Assembly: GCF_022213065.1 (NCBI RefSeq)
Contig: NZ_JAKLJA010000005.1
Span: 124,001 to 188,000, forward strand
Length of the DNA: 64,000 nucleotides
DNA from: Paraburkholderia tagetis
GTDB lineage: Bacteria > Pseudomonadota > Gammaproteobacteria > Burkholderiales > Burkholderiaceae
Direction of reading: 5' to 3'
Shown here: positions 10,393-20,796 of the stretch, one piece after another
How the letters are laid out: every line of letters begins with the position of its first letter
How positions within the stretch are numbered: position 1 is the stretch's first letter
The notes under the pieces: generated by a model
What the model saw: the letters and a program-made list of their open reading frames with translations, nothing else
Told to the model about the DNA's origin: nothing
Database searches by the model: none
Position numbers and translations under genes: made by a program

Positions 10393-12375
10393 TCAGAACG
10401 CCTCGTCAGCCGACAGATAGCGCCATTGCCCTTGCGGCAGTGCGCCCAGCAGCACGCGGCCCATGCGCACGCGCTTGAGGCCCACCACTTTCAGCCCGAC
10501 CAGTTCGCACATGCGGCGGATCTGGCGCTTCTTGCCTTCGCGCAGCACGAAACGCAACTGCTCACCGTTTTGCCAGCTCACCATCGCGGGCTTGAGCGGC
10601 ACGTCGTCGAGCGAGAGGCCGTGGCGCAGTTTCGCGAGCGACTCGGGCGGGAAGTGCTGGTCGACTTCCGTCTCGATATCGCCGTAGGTCACGCGCACGA
10701 GGTACTCCTTGTCGATATCTGAGCTTTCGCCGATCAACTGCTTCGCGACACGGCCATCCTGGGTCAGGACGAGCAGACCCGTCGAGTCGATGTCGAGGCG
10801 GCCCGCCGGGGCGAGCGTACGCAGGTGTTGCGCCGAGAAGCGGATACCCGAGTGGTCGCCGTCCCAATGATTCCCGGCCGTGACGAGCGTGGTCGCCGGC
10901 TCATAGCCGTCCTCGGCCTGACCCGAAACGTAGCCCACCGGCTTGTGCAGCAGGATCGTCACCTGGCGCGCCTGTGCGGCGAGCGCAGCGGGATCGATTT
11001 CGATGCGTTGCTCCGGCGTGACCTTGGCGCCTAGCGTATCGACGACCTCGCCGTCCACGTAGACCCAGCCTTTCTCGATCCATTCATCGGCCTCGCGGCG
11101 TGAGCACAGGCCTAGCTCCGACATGCGCTTGGACAGGCGCAGCGTATTGTCGCCGTCGACTTCCACGCGCGCGGTGCGTTGCGGGGAGGTATGGTCATCG
11201 GCAGTGCGCGCCGGCGCGCGGCGCGGTGCCTGGTCGGGGCCCTTCGCGAAGGGTTTGGGCCCGGACTTGCGTGCGTGCGCGACTTCTGCGCCGCGCCGCT
11301 CGCGCGGAGCGAACGATTCGCCATCGTTGCGGCTGCGGGGGCGCGAGCCTTCGCCGCTGCGCTCGTTTGCGTTGCCCCAGGAGGGTTTCACGGGGCGCGC
11401 GAAGCCTCGGTCGTCGCGCGGACGCCGTTCGTCGGAGCCCTGATCGCGGCGAAACGCGGGGCGTCGATCGCCGCCTTCATCGCGAGCACGGAACGGGCGG
11501 CGTTCACCACCTTCGTCGCGAGCGCGGAAGGGGCGTTGGCCTTCGCCTTCGTCACGACGCGGGAAGCGGCGTTCGCCGCCTTCATCGCGAGCACGGAACG
11601 GGCGGCGTTCACCACCTTCGTCGCGAGCGCGGAAGGGGCGTTGGCCTTCACCTTCGTCACGGCGCGGGAAGCGGCGATCGCCGCCTTCATCGCGAGCACG
11701 GAACGGGCGGCGTTCACCACCTTCGTCTCGAGCGCGGAAGGGGCGTTGGCCTTCACCTTCGTCACGGCGCGGGAAGCGGCGATCGCCGCCCTCTTCACGA
11801 GCACGGGGGGGGCGGCGTTCACTGCCTTCGTCACGGCGTGGGAAACGGCGTTCGCTACCCTCATCGCGGGCACGGAAAGGACGTTGGCCTTCACCTTCGT
11901 CGCGGCGTGGGAAACGGCGTTCGCCACCCTCGTCGCGGGCACGGAAAGGACGTTGGCCTTCACCTTCGTCACGGCGCGGGAAGCGGCGCTCGCCACCCTC
12001 TTCACGGGCACGGAACGGGCGTCGCTCATCACCATCAGTGCGGCGCGCGGGCCGCGCATCGCGGTCCCACGGCTTGGCGCCGCGCGGCGCGTCTCCCGCA
12101 TCGCGGCGGCGACGTTCGTCGCCATAGCCGCCGCCTTCGCGCGGCGCGCGTGCGGGACGGCCGGATGTGTCGCGCTCGCGCGCCATCGCCGGCTTTCCTG
12201 AGGCGGGTTTTCCGCCGGGTTTCGCCGAGGACGGGCGCGCTTGTGCGGGCCGTCCTTCAGCCGGCCGCGCCTCGGCTGGCCGTACCGGCTTGCGGGCAGT
12301 TGTGCTGCCGCGGCGGACGGGGGCGCGTTCGGGGGTGGCCGGGCGCGGATGTTTGGCTGTCAGTTTGGCTCGCAT
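10393..12375 (-). CDS. 23S rRNA pseudouridine synthase (RluB/RluF family) with repeat-rich N-terminus
   Basis: A 660-residue protein whose last 250 residues are a pseudouridine synthase of the RsuA/RluB/RluF family, modifying 23S rRNA. An S4 RNA-binding domain spans about 412-459 (RLSKRMSELGLCSRREADEWI). The catalytic motif GRLDIDSTGLL has Asp528 as nucleophile, and RQIRRMCELVGLKVVGLKRVRMG lies at 618-640. The last segment and KEYLVRV look more like RluF than RluB, but I cannot decide. Residues 1-410 are low-complexity and very basic/acidic, rich in Arg, Glu, Asp, Gly and Pro, with six FPRRDEG units between 131 and 280. Such extensions are disordered and may bind RNA. The start at 12375 is the first ATG; internal starts are possible. 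The extension makes it over twice the length of E. coli RluB/RluF. Confidence 0.88.
   Translation of the reverse strand: MRAKLTAKHPRPATPERAPVRRGSTTARKPVRPAEARPAEGRPAQARPSSAKPGGKPASGKPAMARERDTSGRPARAPREGGGYGDERRRRDAGDAPRGAKPWDRDARPARRTDGDERRPFRAREEGGERRFPRRDEGEGQRPFRARDEGGERRFPRRDEGEGQRPFRARDEGSERRFPRRDEGSERRPPRAREEGGDRRFPRRDEGEGQRPFRARDEGGERRPFRARDEGGDRRFPRRDEGEGQRPFRARDEGGERRPFRARDEGGERRFPRRDEGEGQRPFRARDEGGERRPFRARDEGGDRRPAFRRDQGSDERRPRDDRGFARPVKPSWGNANERSGEGSRPRSRNDGESFAPRERRGAEVAHARKSGPKPFAKGPDQAPRRAPARTADDHTSPQRTARVEVDGDNTLRLSKRMSELGLCSRREADEWIEKGWVYVDGEVVDTLGAKVTPEQRIEIDPAALAAQARQVTILLHKPVGYVSGQAEDGYEPATTLVTAGNHWDGDHSGIRFSAQHLRTLAPAGRLDIDSTGLLVLTQDGRVAKQLIGESSDIDKEYLVRVTYGDIETEVDQHFPPESLAKLRHGLSLDDVPLKPAMVSWQNGEQLRFVLREGKKRQIRRMCELVGLKVVGLKRVRMGRVLLGALPQGQWRYLSADEAF
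11458..12021 (-). repeat. Coding tandem repeats (RDEGGERR/FPRRDEGEGQ units)
   Basis: About 560 bp encode residues 119-306 of the pseudouridine synthase as alternating modules: (R)PFRARDEGGERR and FPRRDEGEGQ. FPRRDEG occurs six times and PFRARDEG or PFRAREEG about nine times. The DNA is also repetitive and keeps several other frames open on both strands, which explains long spurious antisense frames here. Confidence 0.92.
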
Positions 12376-12400
12376 GGTTCTACGTCTTTCGCTGTTGCTT

Positions 12401-14980
12401 TCACACTGCTATCGCGCGCAGCAGTTCTGTTTCGACGCGGATCTGCTGGCGGTTGTCGGACAGACCCGAACCGTCGAGCAGAAACACGTCCTCCACGCGC
12501 TCGCCGAGCGTATTGATCCGCGCCGCCTGGACGCCGATGCGGTGCTCGGCCAGCACGCGCGCGATGGAATAAAGAAGGCCCAGCCGGTCGTTCGCCGACA
12601 CGGACAGGATGTAGTATTGGTCGCGCTCGTCGGCCCGCAGGTCGACGCGCGGTGTCACCGGGAAGGTGCGCGACAGGCGCGAGAGCCGCCCCTTCGACGG
12701 CTCCGGCAATGGATTGCCGGACGCCGCGAGGCGTTGGGCGAGCTCCTGCTCGACCAGGTTCGCGATATCGCGGTAATGCACGTCGTCCTCGGTGTGGGCG
12801 ACGATGAAGTTATCGAGCGCGTAGCCGTGGCGCGTCGTGCTCACGCGCGCATCGAGCACGGACAGGCCGCTGCGGTCGAAGTAGGCGCACATGGTGGCGA
12901 ACAGGTCCGGCCGGTCCTTCGCGTAGACGAGCACTTGCAGCGCCTCGCCAACCGGCGAAGGCCGCGCGCGCACGACGGGCGAGGGCGTCTCCACGTACCG
13001 GTAGAGCACGCGCGTCTGCCACGCGATGTCGGCGGCGTCGTGACGCAGGAAATAACCGACGTCGAGCTTGTCCCACAGCGCGCGGTGCGCGTTTTCCGGC
13101 ACCGTTTCGAGGCGCAGCAGCGCGAGCGCCAGCTCCTGGCGCGTCTTGAGCTCCGAGTGGGCATCGGGCTTGGCGCCGCCGAGCACGGCGAGGGTCGAGC
13201 GGTAGAGGTCCTCGAGCAGCTTGCCTTTCCAGTTATTCCAGACCTTGGGACTGGTGCCGCGGATATCGGCGACGGTCAGCAGATAGAGCGCCGAGAGCCG
13301 CCGCTCCGTGCCCACCAGATCCGCAAACCGCTTCACCACTTCGGGATCGCTCGTGTCCTGCTTCTGGGCGACCTGGCTCATGGTCAGGTGCTGCTGCACG
13401 AGCCAGACGATGAGTTCGGAGTCGTCCGTGGCGATGCCATGCTCGCGGCAGAAACGTCGCGCGTCGGCCATGCCGAGCTGCGAGTGGTCGCCGCCACGCC
13501 CCTTGGCGATGTCGTGAAAGAGCGCCGCCACGTAGAGCACCCAGGGCCGCTCGAAATTGCCGATCAACTGGCTGCAGAACGGATACTCGTGCGCGTGCTC
13601 GGCCACGGCGAAGCGGCGAATGTTGCGCAGCACCATCAGGATGTGCTGATCGACCGTGTAGACGTGATAGAGATCGTGCTGCATCTGCCCGACGATGCGC
13701 CGGAAGTTCAGCAGATAGCGACCCAGCACGCTTGTCTGGTTCATCAGCCGGATGGCATGGGTGATACCCGCGGGCTCCTTGATGATCGCCATGAAGAGGC
13801 GGCGGTTTTCGGGGTCGCGGCGCCAGTGCTGGTCCATCTTTTCGCGCGCGTTGTACAGCGCGCGCATGGTGCGCGCCGAGAGGCCCTTCACGCCCGGCAC
13901 CTGTTCGTACAACAGGAAGGCTTCGAGGATGGCATGCGGCTCGCGCTCGAACACGTCGTCGGTCACGATTTCGATCATGCCCTGTTTCTCGACGAAGTGA
14001 TTCGAGAGGGTGCGCGTGATGCCGCTCGTGCTCGGGAAGAGCTGCGCCTCGATGTTCTGGATCAGGATGGTCGAAAGCTGCGTAACCGCCTTGGCGGCCC
14101 AATAGTAGCGGCGCATGAGCTGCTCGCTCGCGCGTCGCGCCGCGCTGGCCGAGTAGCCAAAGCTTTCGGCGACGCTCGTCTGCAGATCGAACACGAGAAT
14201 GTCCTGGCGGCGGCCAGCGATCACATGCAGGCGCGCGCGCAGCGTCTTCAGGAATGCCTCGTTGCGGCGCAGCTCGCGCGCCTCGCGCCCGGTAATGAGG
14301 CCGCGCTGATCGAGTTCTTTCCAGCTGCTGCCAAATGCCGCGGCTTCGGTGACCCAGAGGATCAATTGCAGGTCGCGCAGGCCGCCGGGACTTTCCTTGA
14401 TGTTCGGCTCCAGCGAGTAGGGCGTGTCCTGGAAGCGTCCGTGGCGCTGGCGCATTTCCAGCACTTTCGCCTGGAAGAACGCGCGCGGGTCCATGGCGTC
14501 GCGGTAGCGCTGGGCGAAGTCGCCGAACAGCGTCGGGCTGCCTGTGAGGCGGCGCGCTTCGAGCAGCGACGTGCGCACTGTGACGTCGCTGGCGGCCTCG
14601 TCGAGGCATTGCGAGACGCTGCGCACACTGCTGCCGATGTCGAGGCCGAGGTCCCACGCGAGGCCGATGAAGTGCTCGATGCGCGCTTCGAGCGGCGCGA
14701 GCGCTTCGTCGTCGGGGAGCAGCACGAGAATGTCGACGTCGGAGTATGGCGCGAGCTCGCCGCGCCCGAATCCGCCCACAGCCACGAGCGCGAGCGAGGC
14801 CGGCAGCTCGCACAGGTTCCAGGCACGGCGCAGCGTGTCGTCGGTGGTGCGGGCAAGGGCGCGCATCAGCGAGTCGACATTGGCCGCGTGCTTGAACCGT
14901 TCGAGCAACTGGGCCTTGGCGGCCTTGTAGTCGGATTTCAGCGACGACGTATCGGGTGCGGCGACGGCGGGAACGCTCAT
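12401..14980 (-). CDS. glnD: [Protein-PII] uridylyltransferase/uridylyl-removing enzyme GlnD
   Basis: An 859-residue bifunctional nitrogen sensor. It uridylylates PII proteins when glutamine is low and removes UMP when glutamine is high. The N-terminal nucleotidyltransferase motif is [20 protein letters not shown], with the DxD metal-binding pair. The central HD hydrolase is marked by [15 protein letters not shown], followed by two C-terminal ACT glutamine-sensing domains ([20 protein letters not shown] and [21 protein letters not shown]). The frame is open to 15100, but [18 protein letters not shown] at 14980 fits the family length and the upstream 40 residues are Pro/Ala-rich without family match, so I prefer 14980. 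Only a weak Shine-Dalgarno (GAAG) is visible. It is followed 25 bp later by the pseudouridine synthase gene. Confidence 0.95.
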   Translation of the reverse strand: MSVPAVAAPDTSSLKSDYKAAKAQLLERFKHAANVDSLMRALARTTDDTLRRAWNLCELPASLALVAVGGFGRGELAPYSDVDILVLLPDDEALAPLEARIEHFIGLAWDLGLDIGSSVRSVSQCLDEAASDVTVRTSLLEARRLTGSPTLFGDFAQRYRDAMDPRAFFQAKVLEMRQRHGRFQDTPYSLEPNIKESPGGLRDLQLILWVTEAAAFGSSWKELDQRGLITGREARELRRNEAFLKTLRARLHVIAGRRQDILVFDLQTSVAESFGYSASAARRASEQLMRRYYWAAKAVTQLSTILIQNIEAQLFPSTSGITRTLSNHFVEKQGMIEIVTDDVFEREPHAILEAFLLYEQVPGVKGLSARTMRALYNAREKMDQHWRRDPENRRLFMAIIKEPAGITHAIRLMNQTSVLGRYLLNFRRIVGQMQHDLYHVYTVDQHILMVLRNIRRFAVAEHAHEYPFCSQLIGNFERPWVLYVAALFHDIAKGRGGDHSQLGMADARRFCREHGIATDDSELIVWLVQQHLTMSQVAQKQDTSDPEVVKRFADLVGTERRLSALYLLTVADIRGTSPKVWNNWKGKLLEDLYRSTLAVLGGAKPDAHSELKTRQELALALLRLETVPENAHRALWDKLDVGYFLRHDAADIAWQTRVLYRYVETPSPVVRARPSPVGEALQVLVYAKDRPDLFATMCAYFDRSGLSVLDARVSTTRHGYALDNFIVAHTEDDVHYRDIANLVEQELAQRLAASGNPLPEPSKGRLSRLSRTFPVTPRVDLRADERDQYYILSVSANDRLGLLYSIARVLAEHRIGVQAARINTLGERVEDVFLLDGSGLSDNRQQIRVETELLRAIAV

Positions 14981-15208
14981 GGGCTTCGGTGCTGGTGGCG
15001 CGGATTGAAGGATGCCCGCCGCGCGCGGACTGCCGGGCGAAGGGCCGTGCGCGCGTGGGGTGATGATGCCGGCTTGTGCCTGGTTTGTGCCCGACGTCAC
15101 GCGCTCACGCGTCCAGGGCGCCGTGATCAGAGAAAAACCAGGCGGCGACCAGGTGCAAATTGGGCACTGCGCCGCGGCTGGCGCGCAGTGCCTTCACGAC
15201 TATTACAA

Positions 15209-16030
15209 TCAGACCGCGGAGCCCGCCAACTGCGCGACGATGGCCGGCTTCGCGGGCGTGCCGGCCGAAACCGTCAGCACTTCATAGCCCGTTTCGGTCA
15301 CGAGCACAGTGTGCTCCCATTGCGCCGAAAGGCTGCGGTCCTTGGTCTTGACCGTCCATTGGTCCGGCATGGTGCGGATCTCGCGGCGGCCGGCATTGAT
15401 CATCGGCTCGATGGTGAAGATCATGCCGGGCAGCAGCTCGACGCCGGTACCGGGGCGGCCGTAATGGAGCACCTGCGGATCATCGTGGAACACCGTGCCG
15501 ATGCCGTGGCCGCAATACTCGCGCACGACGCTATAGCCTTGCGATTCGGCGTAACGCTGGATGGCGTGCCCGATGTCGCCCAGATGGCCGCCCGGGCGCA
15601 CCTGGTCGATGCCGAGCCACATGCATTCGTAAGTGGTCTGCACGAGGCGCTTCGCGAGAATCGAGCCCTCGCCGACGATGAACATGCGGCTCGTGTCGCC
15701 GAAGTAGCCTTCCTTGATCACAGTGATGTCGATATTGAGCGTGTCGCCGTTCTTCAGCGCCTTGTCGCCCGGAATACCGTGACAGATCACGTCGTTCACC
15801 GAGGTGCAGATCGCCTTCGGGTAGGGCGGATAGCCGGGCGGCTGATAATTCAGCGGCGCCGGAACCGTGCCCTGCACGTTGGTCATGTATTCGTGGCAGA
15901 GCCGGTCGATTTCGCCCGTCGTCACGCCCGCCACGATAAACGGCGTAATGTAGTCGAGCACCTCACTCGCCAGCCGGCAGGCGACGCGCATCTGCGCGAT
16001 ATCGTGTTCGTTTTTGATCGAAATGGCCAT
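15209..16030 (-). CDS. map: Methionine aminopeptidase type I
   Basis: A 273-residue dinuclear metalloprotease that removes the initiator methionine after deformylation. All metal ligands are visible: Asp101 (NIDITV), Asp112 (GDTSRM), His175 (GHGIG), Glu208 (FTIEPM) and Glu239 (WEHT); His84 in VICHGIP is the conserved substrate-site His. The length is typical. It is divergent from rpsB, as in many proteobacteria. On the minus strand a possible -10 GATAAT lies at 16068-16063. The 228-bp gap downstream to glnD holds no recognisable gene. Confidence 0.97.
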   Translation of the reverse strand: MAISIKNEHDIAQMRVACRLASEVLDYITPFIVAGVTTGEIDRLCHEYMTNVQGTVPAPLNYQPPGYPPYPKAICTSVNDVICHGIPGDKALKNGDTLNIDITVIKEGYFGDTSRMFIVGEGSILAKRLVQTTYECMWLGIDQVRPGGHLGDIGHAIQRYAESQGYSVVREYCGHGIGTVFHDDPQVLHYGRPGTGVELLPGMIFTIEPMINAGRREIRTMPDQWTVKTKDRSLSAQWEHTVLVTETGYEVLTVSAGTPAKPAIVAQLAGSAV

Positions 16031-16193
16031 GGTGTGCGCCCGAAAATGCAGTCGAATATCAAATTATCGCACCTTATCTGCACGGTCGCAGGCTTTTGAG
16101 CGGCGAGGCGGACGCATTGAGCTACACATCGGATTACATATCGGCCACACCGTCGGCGCACCGGCGCACTCCCTTCCGAGGGTAATAGCCGGC

Positions 16194-16223
16194 TTGAGTG
16201 TGGTCAGTTTTACGTGCTATAAT
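16194..16223 (+). promoter_or_regulatory. Sigma-70-type promoter of rpsB
   Basis: -35 TTGAGT (16194-16199), an 18-bp spacer, and perfect -10 TATAAT (16218-16223) preceded by TGC, giving an extended -10. Transcription would start near 16230, about 205 nt before the rpsB start. Confidence 0.85.
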
Positions 16224-16275
16224 CTTCGGCTAAGTCGCCCCTTGTATCTTTTTTAACGGGATTCAGGAGTCGATT

Positions 16276-16305
16276 ATGCCTGTTGTCGCCGCAGGCAAAA
16301 AATAA
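16276..16305 (+). CDS. Putative leader peptide in the rpsB 5' UTR
   Basis: A 9-codon frame, MPVVAAGKK then TAA, preceded by an ideal Shine-Dalgarno (CAGGAG, 6-nt spacer). It lies about 45 nt into the rpsB leader and has no paralogue in the window. It may be a translated regulatory uORF; no such element is known to me for this gene in this group. Confidence 0.4.
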   Translation: MPVVAAGKK

Positions 16306-16436
16306 CGGCGGCAACTTTGTTGAAATCGCGAGCCGGCGCACCCAGGGTGTCGAGCGCGTCAGTCCTGTAAAGAGCGGGGCGGCGCACCCGATACGGCAGC
16401 CGGCTTAAGACCCAAACCCTAGCGGAGAATTGCAAC

Positions 16437-17192
16437 ATGGCAGTTACCATGCGTCAGATGCTGGAAGCCGGTGTCCACTTCGGTCACCAAACGCGCTTCT
16501 GGAACCCCAAGATGGCCCCGTTCATCTTCGGTCATCGCAACAAGATTCACATCATCAACCTCGAAAAGACGCTGCCGATGTACAACGACGCACTGAAGTA
16601 TGTGCGTCAACTGGCAGCGAACCGCGGCACGATCCTGTTCGTCGGCACGAAGCGTCAATCGCGCGACACGATCGCCGACGAGGCAGCACGCGCAGGCATG
16701 CCGTTCGTGAACGCACGCTGGCTCGGCGGCATGCTGACCAACTTCAAGACGCTGAAGGTTTCGATCAAGCGCTTGAAGGACATGGAGGCAGCTGTCGAGG
16801 CGGGCGAGCTCGAGAAGATGAGCAAGAAGGAAGCGCTCCTGTTCGAACGCGAAATCGCCAAGCTGCAAAAGTCGATCGGCGGCGTGAAGGACATGGGCGG
16901 CATTCCCGACGCAATCTTCGTGGTCGACGTCGGCTACCACAAGATTGCTGTGACGGAAGCGAACAAGCTGGGCATCCCCGTCATCGCCGTGGTCGACACG
17001 AACCACTCGCCGGAAGGCATCGACTACGTGATCCCGGGCAACGACGACGCCAGCAAGGCCGTTGCGCTCTACACGCAAGGCGTGGCTGACGCGATCCTCG
17101 AAGGCCGCGCAAGCGCGGTGAACGAAGTGGTCGCAGCAGTGCGCGGCGACGACGGCGGCGACGAGTTCGTCGAGGTCAATTCGGAGGCGTAA
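16437..17192 (+). CDS. rpsB: 30S ribosomal protein S2
   Basis: A 251-residue small-subunit ribosomal protein ([32 protein letters not shown]) that joins late and helps bring S1 to the 30S subunit. The S2 family signatures are intact: [15 protein letters not shown] at the N-terminus and P(D)[31 protein letters not shown] in the second half. The C-terminal tail is acidic ([16 protein letters not shown]). The Shine-Dalgarno is GCGGAGAA, 7-8 nt before the ATG. It is the first gene of the rpsB-tsf unit, with a terminator-like attenuator before tsf. Regulation by S2 binding to its own leader is known in gamma-proteobacteria; here it is only inferred. Confidence 0.99.
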   Translation: MAVTMRQMLEAGVHFGHQTRFWNPKMAPFIFGHRNKIHIINLEKTLPMYNDALKYVRQLAANRGTILFVGTKRQSRDTIADEAARAGMPFVNARWLGGMLTNFKTLKVSIKRLKDMEAAVEAGELEKMSKKEALLFEREIAKLQKSIGGVKDMGGIPDAIFVVDVGYHKIAVTEANKLGIPVIAVVDTNHSPEGIDYVIPGNDDASKAVALYTQGVADAILEGRASAVNEVVAAVRGDDGGDEFVEVNSEA

Positions 17193-17212
17193 GCCGCCCC
17201 GTGTCCGGCAAG

Positions 17213-17245
17213 AAAAGGGGGCTTTCCATAGGCCCCTTTTTTTTA
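17213..17245 (+). terminator. Terminator/attenuator between rpsB and tsf
   Basis: Stem AAAAGGGG (17213-17220) with CCCCTTTT (17233-17240), extended by a T-run to 17244. It would lower tsf expression relative to rpsB, as in E. coli. Confidence 0.85.
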
Positions 17246-17403
17246 AGCCGTGGCGTTCGAAGCCGCGTCATATGTGCGGCACCGTAGTCCTGTAGAAGCA
17301 GCTGTAAAAAAGCGTTTCAGCACGGCATTTACGGAAACGAATTCCTGCTGGCCGCATCGAATCATGCGGCTGGCGCGTACCAGACAGATTCAAGGAGCGA
17401 ATG

Positions 17404-18285
17404 ATGGCGGCAATTACCGCAAGCATGGTGGCAGAACTGCGCGCGAAGACCGATGCGCCGATGATGGAATGCAAGAAGGCGCTGACGGAAGCCGACGGCG
17501 ACCTCGCGCGTGCAGAAGAACTGCTGCGTGTGAAGCTCGGCAACAAGGCAAGCAAGGCTGCGTCGCGCGTCACGGCTGAAGGCGTGATCTCGTCGTTCAT
17601 CGGTGCCAACGCTGGCGCCGTGGTCGAACTGAACTGCGAAACCGACTTCGTTGCGAAGAACGACGACTTCCTCGCGTTCGCCAAGACGGTCGCTGAACTC
17701 GTCGCTACGCAAAACCCGGCTGACGTCGCCGCTCTGTCGGCGCTGCCGCTGGACGGCTCGACGGTCGACGCAGTGCGCCTCGCGCTGGTCGGCAAGATCG
17801 GCGAAAACCTTTCGATCCGCCGTTTCGCGCGTTTCGAAACCGCCAACAAGCTGGCTGCGTACCTGCACGGCACGCGCATCGGCGTGCTGGTCGAGTACAC
17901 GGGCGCCGAAGAGCAAGTGGGCAAGGACGTCGCGATGCACATCGCCGCGATGAAGCCGGTCTCGCTGTCGTCGGACGACGTGCCGGCCGAGTTGATCGCC
18001 AAGGAGCGCAGCATCGCCGAGCAGAAGGCTGCCGAATCGGGCAAGCCGGCTGAGATCGTCGCGAAGATGGTCGAAGGTTCGGTTCAGAAGTACCTGAAGG
18101 AAGTCTCGCTGCTGAACCAGCCGTTCGTGAAGAACGACAAGCAGACGATCGAGCAGATGCTCAAGGCTGCTGGCGCGACGGTGCAAAAGTTCGCCCTCTT
18201 CGTGGTGGGCGAAGGCATCGAGAAGCGCCAAGACGACTTCGCCGCCGAAGTGGCCGCGCAAGTCGCTGCTGCAAAGCAGCAATAA
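17404..18285 (+). CDS. tsf: Elongation factor Ts
   Basis: A 293-residue nucleotide exchange factor that regenerates EF-Tu-GTP. The N-terminal UBA-like domain [27 protein letters not shown] is the family signature. The [10 protein letters not shown] motif in the core contacts EF-Tu. The two adjacent ATGs (17401 and 17404) both serve AAGGAG; the second has the better spacing (7 nt) and gives the usual N-terminus. It is followed by a 285-bp gap with two strong hairpins before pyrH. Confidence 0.99.
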   Translation: MAAITASMVAELRAKTDAPMMECKKALTEADGDLARAEELLRVKLGNKASKAASRVTAEGVISSFIGANAGAVVELNCETDFVAKNDDFLAFAKTVAELVATQNPADVAALSALPLDGSTVDAVRLALVGKIGENLSIRRFARFETANKLAAYLHGTRIGVLVEYTGAEEQVGKDVAMHIAAMKPVSLSSDDVPAELIAKERSIAEQKAAESGKPAEIVAKMVEGSVQKYLKEVSLLNQPFVKNDKQTIEQMLKAAGATVQKFALFVVGEGIEKRQDDFAAEVAAQVAAAKQQ

Positions 18286-18373
18286 AGGCCGCGCAAGCCT
18301 TTCGAGTATTAAGCCGTATCAAGCAGCATCAAGCTTTATCGCAGTAAAAGCATCACCGCAGTACCGTAGCAAG

Positions 18374-18455
18374 CCGCGGCGGAGTGATCCGCCGCGGTGG
18401 GCAGCGTAGCGACGCCCGATGTAGCGGCGCCTTGCGCGGCGGACTCCCGCCGCGC
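18374..18455. repeat. Two related GC-rich hairpins between tsf and pyrH
   Basis: Hairpin 1 is CCGCGGCGGA (18374-18383), loop GTGA, TCCGCCGCGG (18388-18397): a perfect 10-bp stem closed by a GNRA-type tetraloop. Hairpin 2 is GCGCGGCGG (18434-18442), loop ACTC, CCGCCGCGC (18447-18455): a perfect 9-bp stem. The stems share CGCGGCGG. Neither is followed by a T-run, so they are not classical terminators. Confidence 0.85.
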
Positions 18456-18540
18456 CCCGTGGCGCAAATCTTCGCTATTCTGGCGGCGCTTGCCCCAAGT
18501 CGTATTTCACCCCTACAGTTTCAAGTTATTGCCCTGTTAG

Positions 18541-19287
<747 letters not shown>

Positions 19288-19380
19288 ACTCTCGTCTCAC
19301 GCGAGACACGAACGCGGGCCGCGCCGCCCTTTGAGCGAGCAGGCGGGCCCGTACCGTAATGAAGGTTCGGAGGTATCAAA

Positions 19381-19941
19381 ATGGCTGTGGCTGACATAAA
19401 GAAGGGCGCTGAGCAAAAAATGCAGCGCTCGATCGAAGCGTTCAAGAGCGACCTGGCGAAAATCCGCACGGGCCGCGCCCATACGGGCCTGCTCGATCAC
19501 ATCCAGGTCGATTACTACGGTTCGCCCGTGCCCATCTCGCAGGTCGCGAACCTCACGCTCGTGGACGCCCGCACGATCGGCGTGCAGCCATGGGAAAAGA
19601 AGATGGTGCAGGTCATCGAAAAAGCGATCCGCGAGTCGGATCTCGGCCTGAACCCGGCTACGCACGGCGATCTGATCCGCGTGCCGATGCCCGCGCTGAC
19701 CGAAGAGCGCCGCAAGGAGCTCACCAAGGTCGTCAAGAACGAGGGCGAGACGGCGAAGGTGGCCGTGCGCAACCTGCGTCGCGACGCCAACGAGCAGCTC
19801 AAGAAGCTCGTGAAGGACAAGGAAATTTCCGAAGACGACGAGCGCCGTGGCGGCGACGACGTCCAGAAGCTGACGGACCGCTTCGTGGCCGAGATCGACA
19901 AGCTCGTCCAGACCAAGGAAGCGGAGATCATGACGGTCTGA
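19381..19941 (+). CDS. frr: Ribosome recycling factor
   Basis: A 186-residue tRNA-mimicking protein that with EF-G splits post-termination ribosomes. The signatures are [21 protein letters not shown] and [14 protein letters not shown]...[11 protein letters not shown]. Domain I is the long three-helix bundle and domain II the small beta region around residues 30-105. A very good Shine-Dalgarno (GGAGG, 7-nt spacer) precedes the ATG. It is the third gene of the tsf-pyrH-frr block and is followed 72 bp later by uppS. Confidence 0.99.
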   Translation: MAVADIKKGAEQKMQRSIEAFKSDLAKIRTGRAHTGLLDHIQVDYYGSPVPISQVANLTLVDARTIGVQPWEKKMVQVIEKAIRESDLGLNPATHGDLIRVPMPALTEERRKELTKVVKNEGETAKVAVRNLRRDANEQLKKLVKDKEISEDDERRGGDDVQKLTDRFVAEIDKLVQTKEAEIMTV

Positions 19942-20013
19942 GGCCCGTAGGCTCTCAGTTCCGCCAGGGTCTCTTGCCCTATTGTCCGTATCTGCAGTTT
20001 TAGTCTGACGGCC

Positions 20014-20796
20014 ATGACCTATACCAGCTCAACCGTTCGCGTGCCCGACGTGGCGGCCGTGCCGCGCCACATCGCGATCATCATGGACGGCAATGGCCGT
20101 TGGGCGACTCAACGCCGCTTGCCGCGCGTCGCGGGCCATACGCGCGGCGTGGACGCCGTGCGCTCGGTCGTCGAGGCCTGCGTCCAGAGCGGCGTCGAAT
20201 ACCTCACGCTGTTCGCTTTCAGTTCGGAGAACTGGCGACGTCCGACCGACGAAGTCTCGTTCCTCATGCGTTTGTTCGTCACCGCGCTCGAGCGCGAAGT
20301 GGCGCGTCTGCATGCGAACGGCATTTGCCTGCGCGTGGTCGGCGACCTGTCGATGTTCAACGAACGCATCCAGGACCTGATCCGCCGCGCGGAAACCAAG
20401 ACCGCGCGCAACACCCGTCTCACGCTGACCATCGCCGCGAACTACGGCGGCCGCTGGGACATCATGCAGGCGACCCGCAAGCTGGTTGAAGCGGCTGCGG
20501 CAGCCGGCGAGCCGGTGCCCGTCACCGAGGACACGATTGGCCAGTACCTGGCCATGAGCTACGCGCCGGAGCCGGATCTCTTCATTCGCACGGGTGGTGA
20601 GCGGCGAGTGAGTAATTTCTTGCTGTGGCAGCTCGCATACGCAGAATTTTATTTTACCGAAACGTTCTGGCCGGACTTCAACGCCGAGGCGCTCAATCGC
20701 GCGATCGCCTCCTATGCCGAACGTGAGCGCCGCTTTGGCCGCACGAGCGCCCAGCTCGCAAAACAATCCCAGAACGCCGACTCTCTTTCATGCTAA
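20014..20796 (+). CDS. uppS: Isoprenyl transferase (undecaprenyl diphosphate synthase)
   Basis: A 260-residue cis-prenyltransferase making C55-PP, the lipid carrier for peptidoglycan and LPS. The active-site motif [11 protein letters not shown] has Asp25 as the Mg2+-binding residue. Further motifs are [14 protein letters not shown], and [27 protein letters not shown] for the IPP site. The length is close to the E. coli enzyme (253 aa). The last codons overlap cdsA by 7 bp, so the two are probably translationally coupled. Confidence 0.97.
   Translation: MTYTSSTVRVPDVAAVPRHIAIIMDGNGRWATQRRLPRVAGHTRGVDAVRSVVEACVQSGVEYLTLFAFSSENWRRPTDEVSFLMRLFVTALEREVARLHANGICLRVVGDLSMFNERIQDLIRRAETKTARNTRLTLTIAANYGGRWDIMQATRKLVEAAAAAGEPVPVTEDTIGQYLAMSYAPEPDLFIRTGGERRVSNFLLWQLAYAEFYFTETFWPDFNAEALNRAIASYAERERRFGRTSAQLAKQSQNADSLSC

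Larger units (their letters stand above)
16031..16436. other. map-rpsB divergent region and rpsB leader
   Basis: A 406-bp non-coding region. It holds a possible map -10 on the minus strand, a strong rpsB promoter at 16194-16223, and then a leader of roughly 205 nt with a 9-codon reading frame at 16276. The distal leader (16310-16420) contains GC-rich segments that could fold as an S2-binding or attenuation structure, but I cannot define one with certainty. Confidence 0.6.

Noticed and set aside
11179-12201. Plus-strand repeat protein opposite the pseudouridine synthase
   Set aside because: The frame is open because the coding repeat on the other strand is periodic in 3; no ribosome binding site or family match.
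15209-15300. Possible functional overlap of map and glnD leaders
   Set aside because: After choosing the glnD start at 14980 the genes are 228 bp apart and show no overlap.
12167-16099. Very long plus-strand open frame (over 1300 codons) across glnD and map
   Set aside because: It is antisense to two well-recognised genes, has no family resemblance and a composition typical of GC-rich shadow frames.
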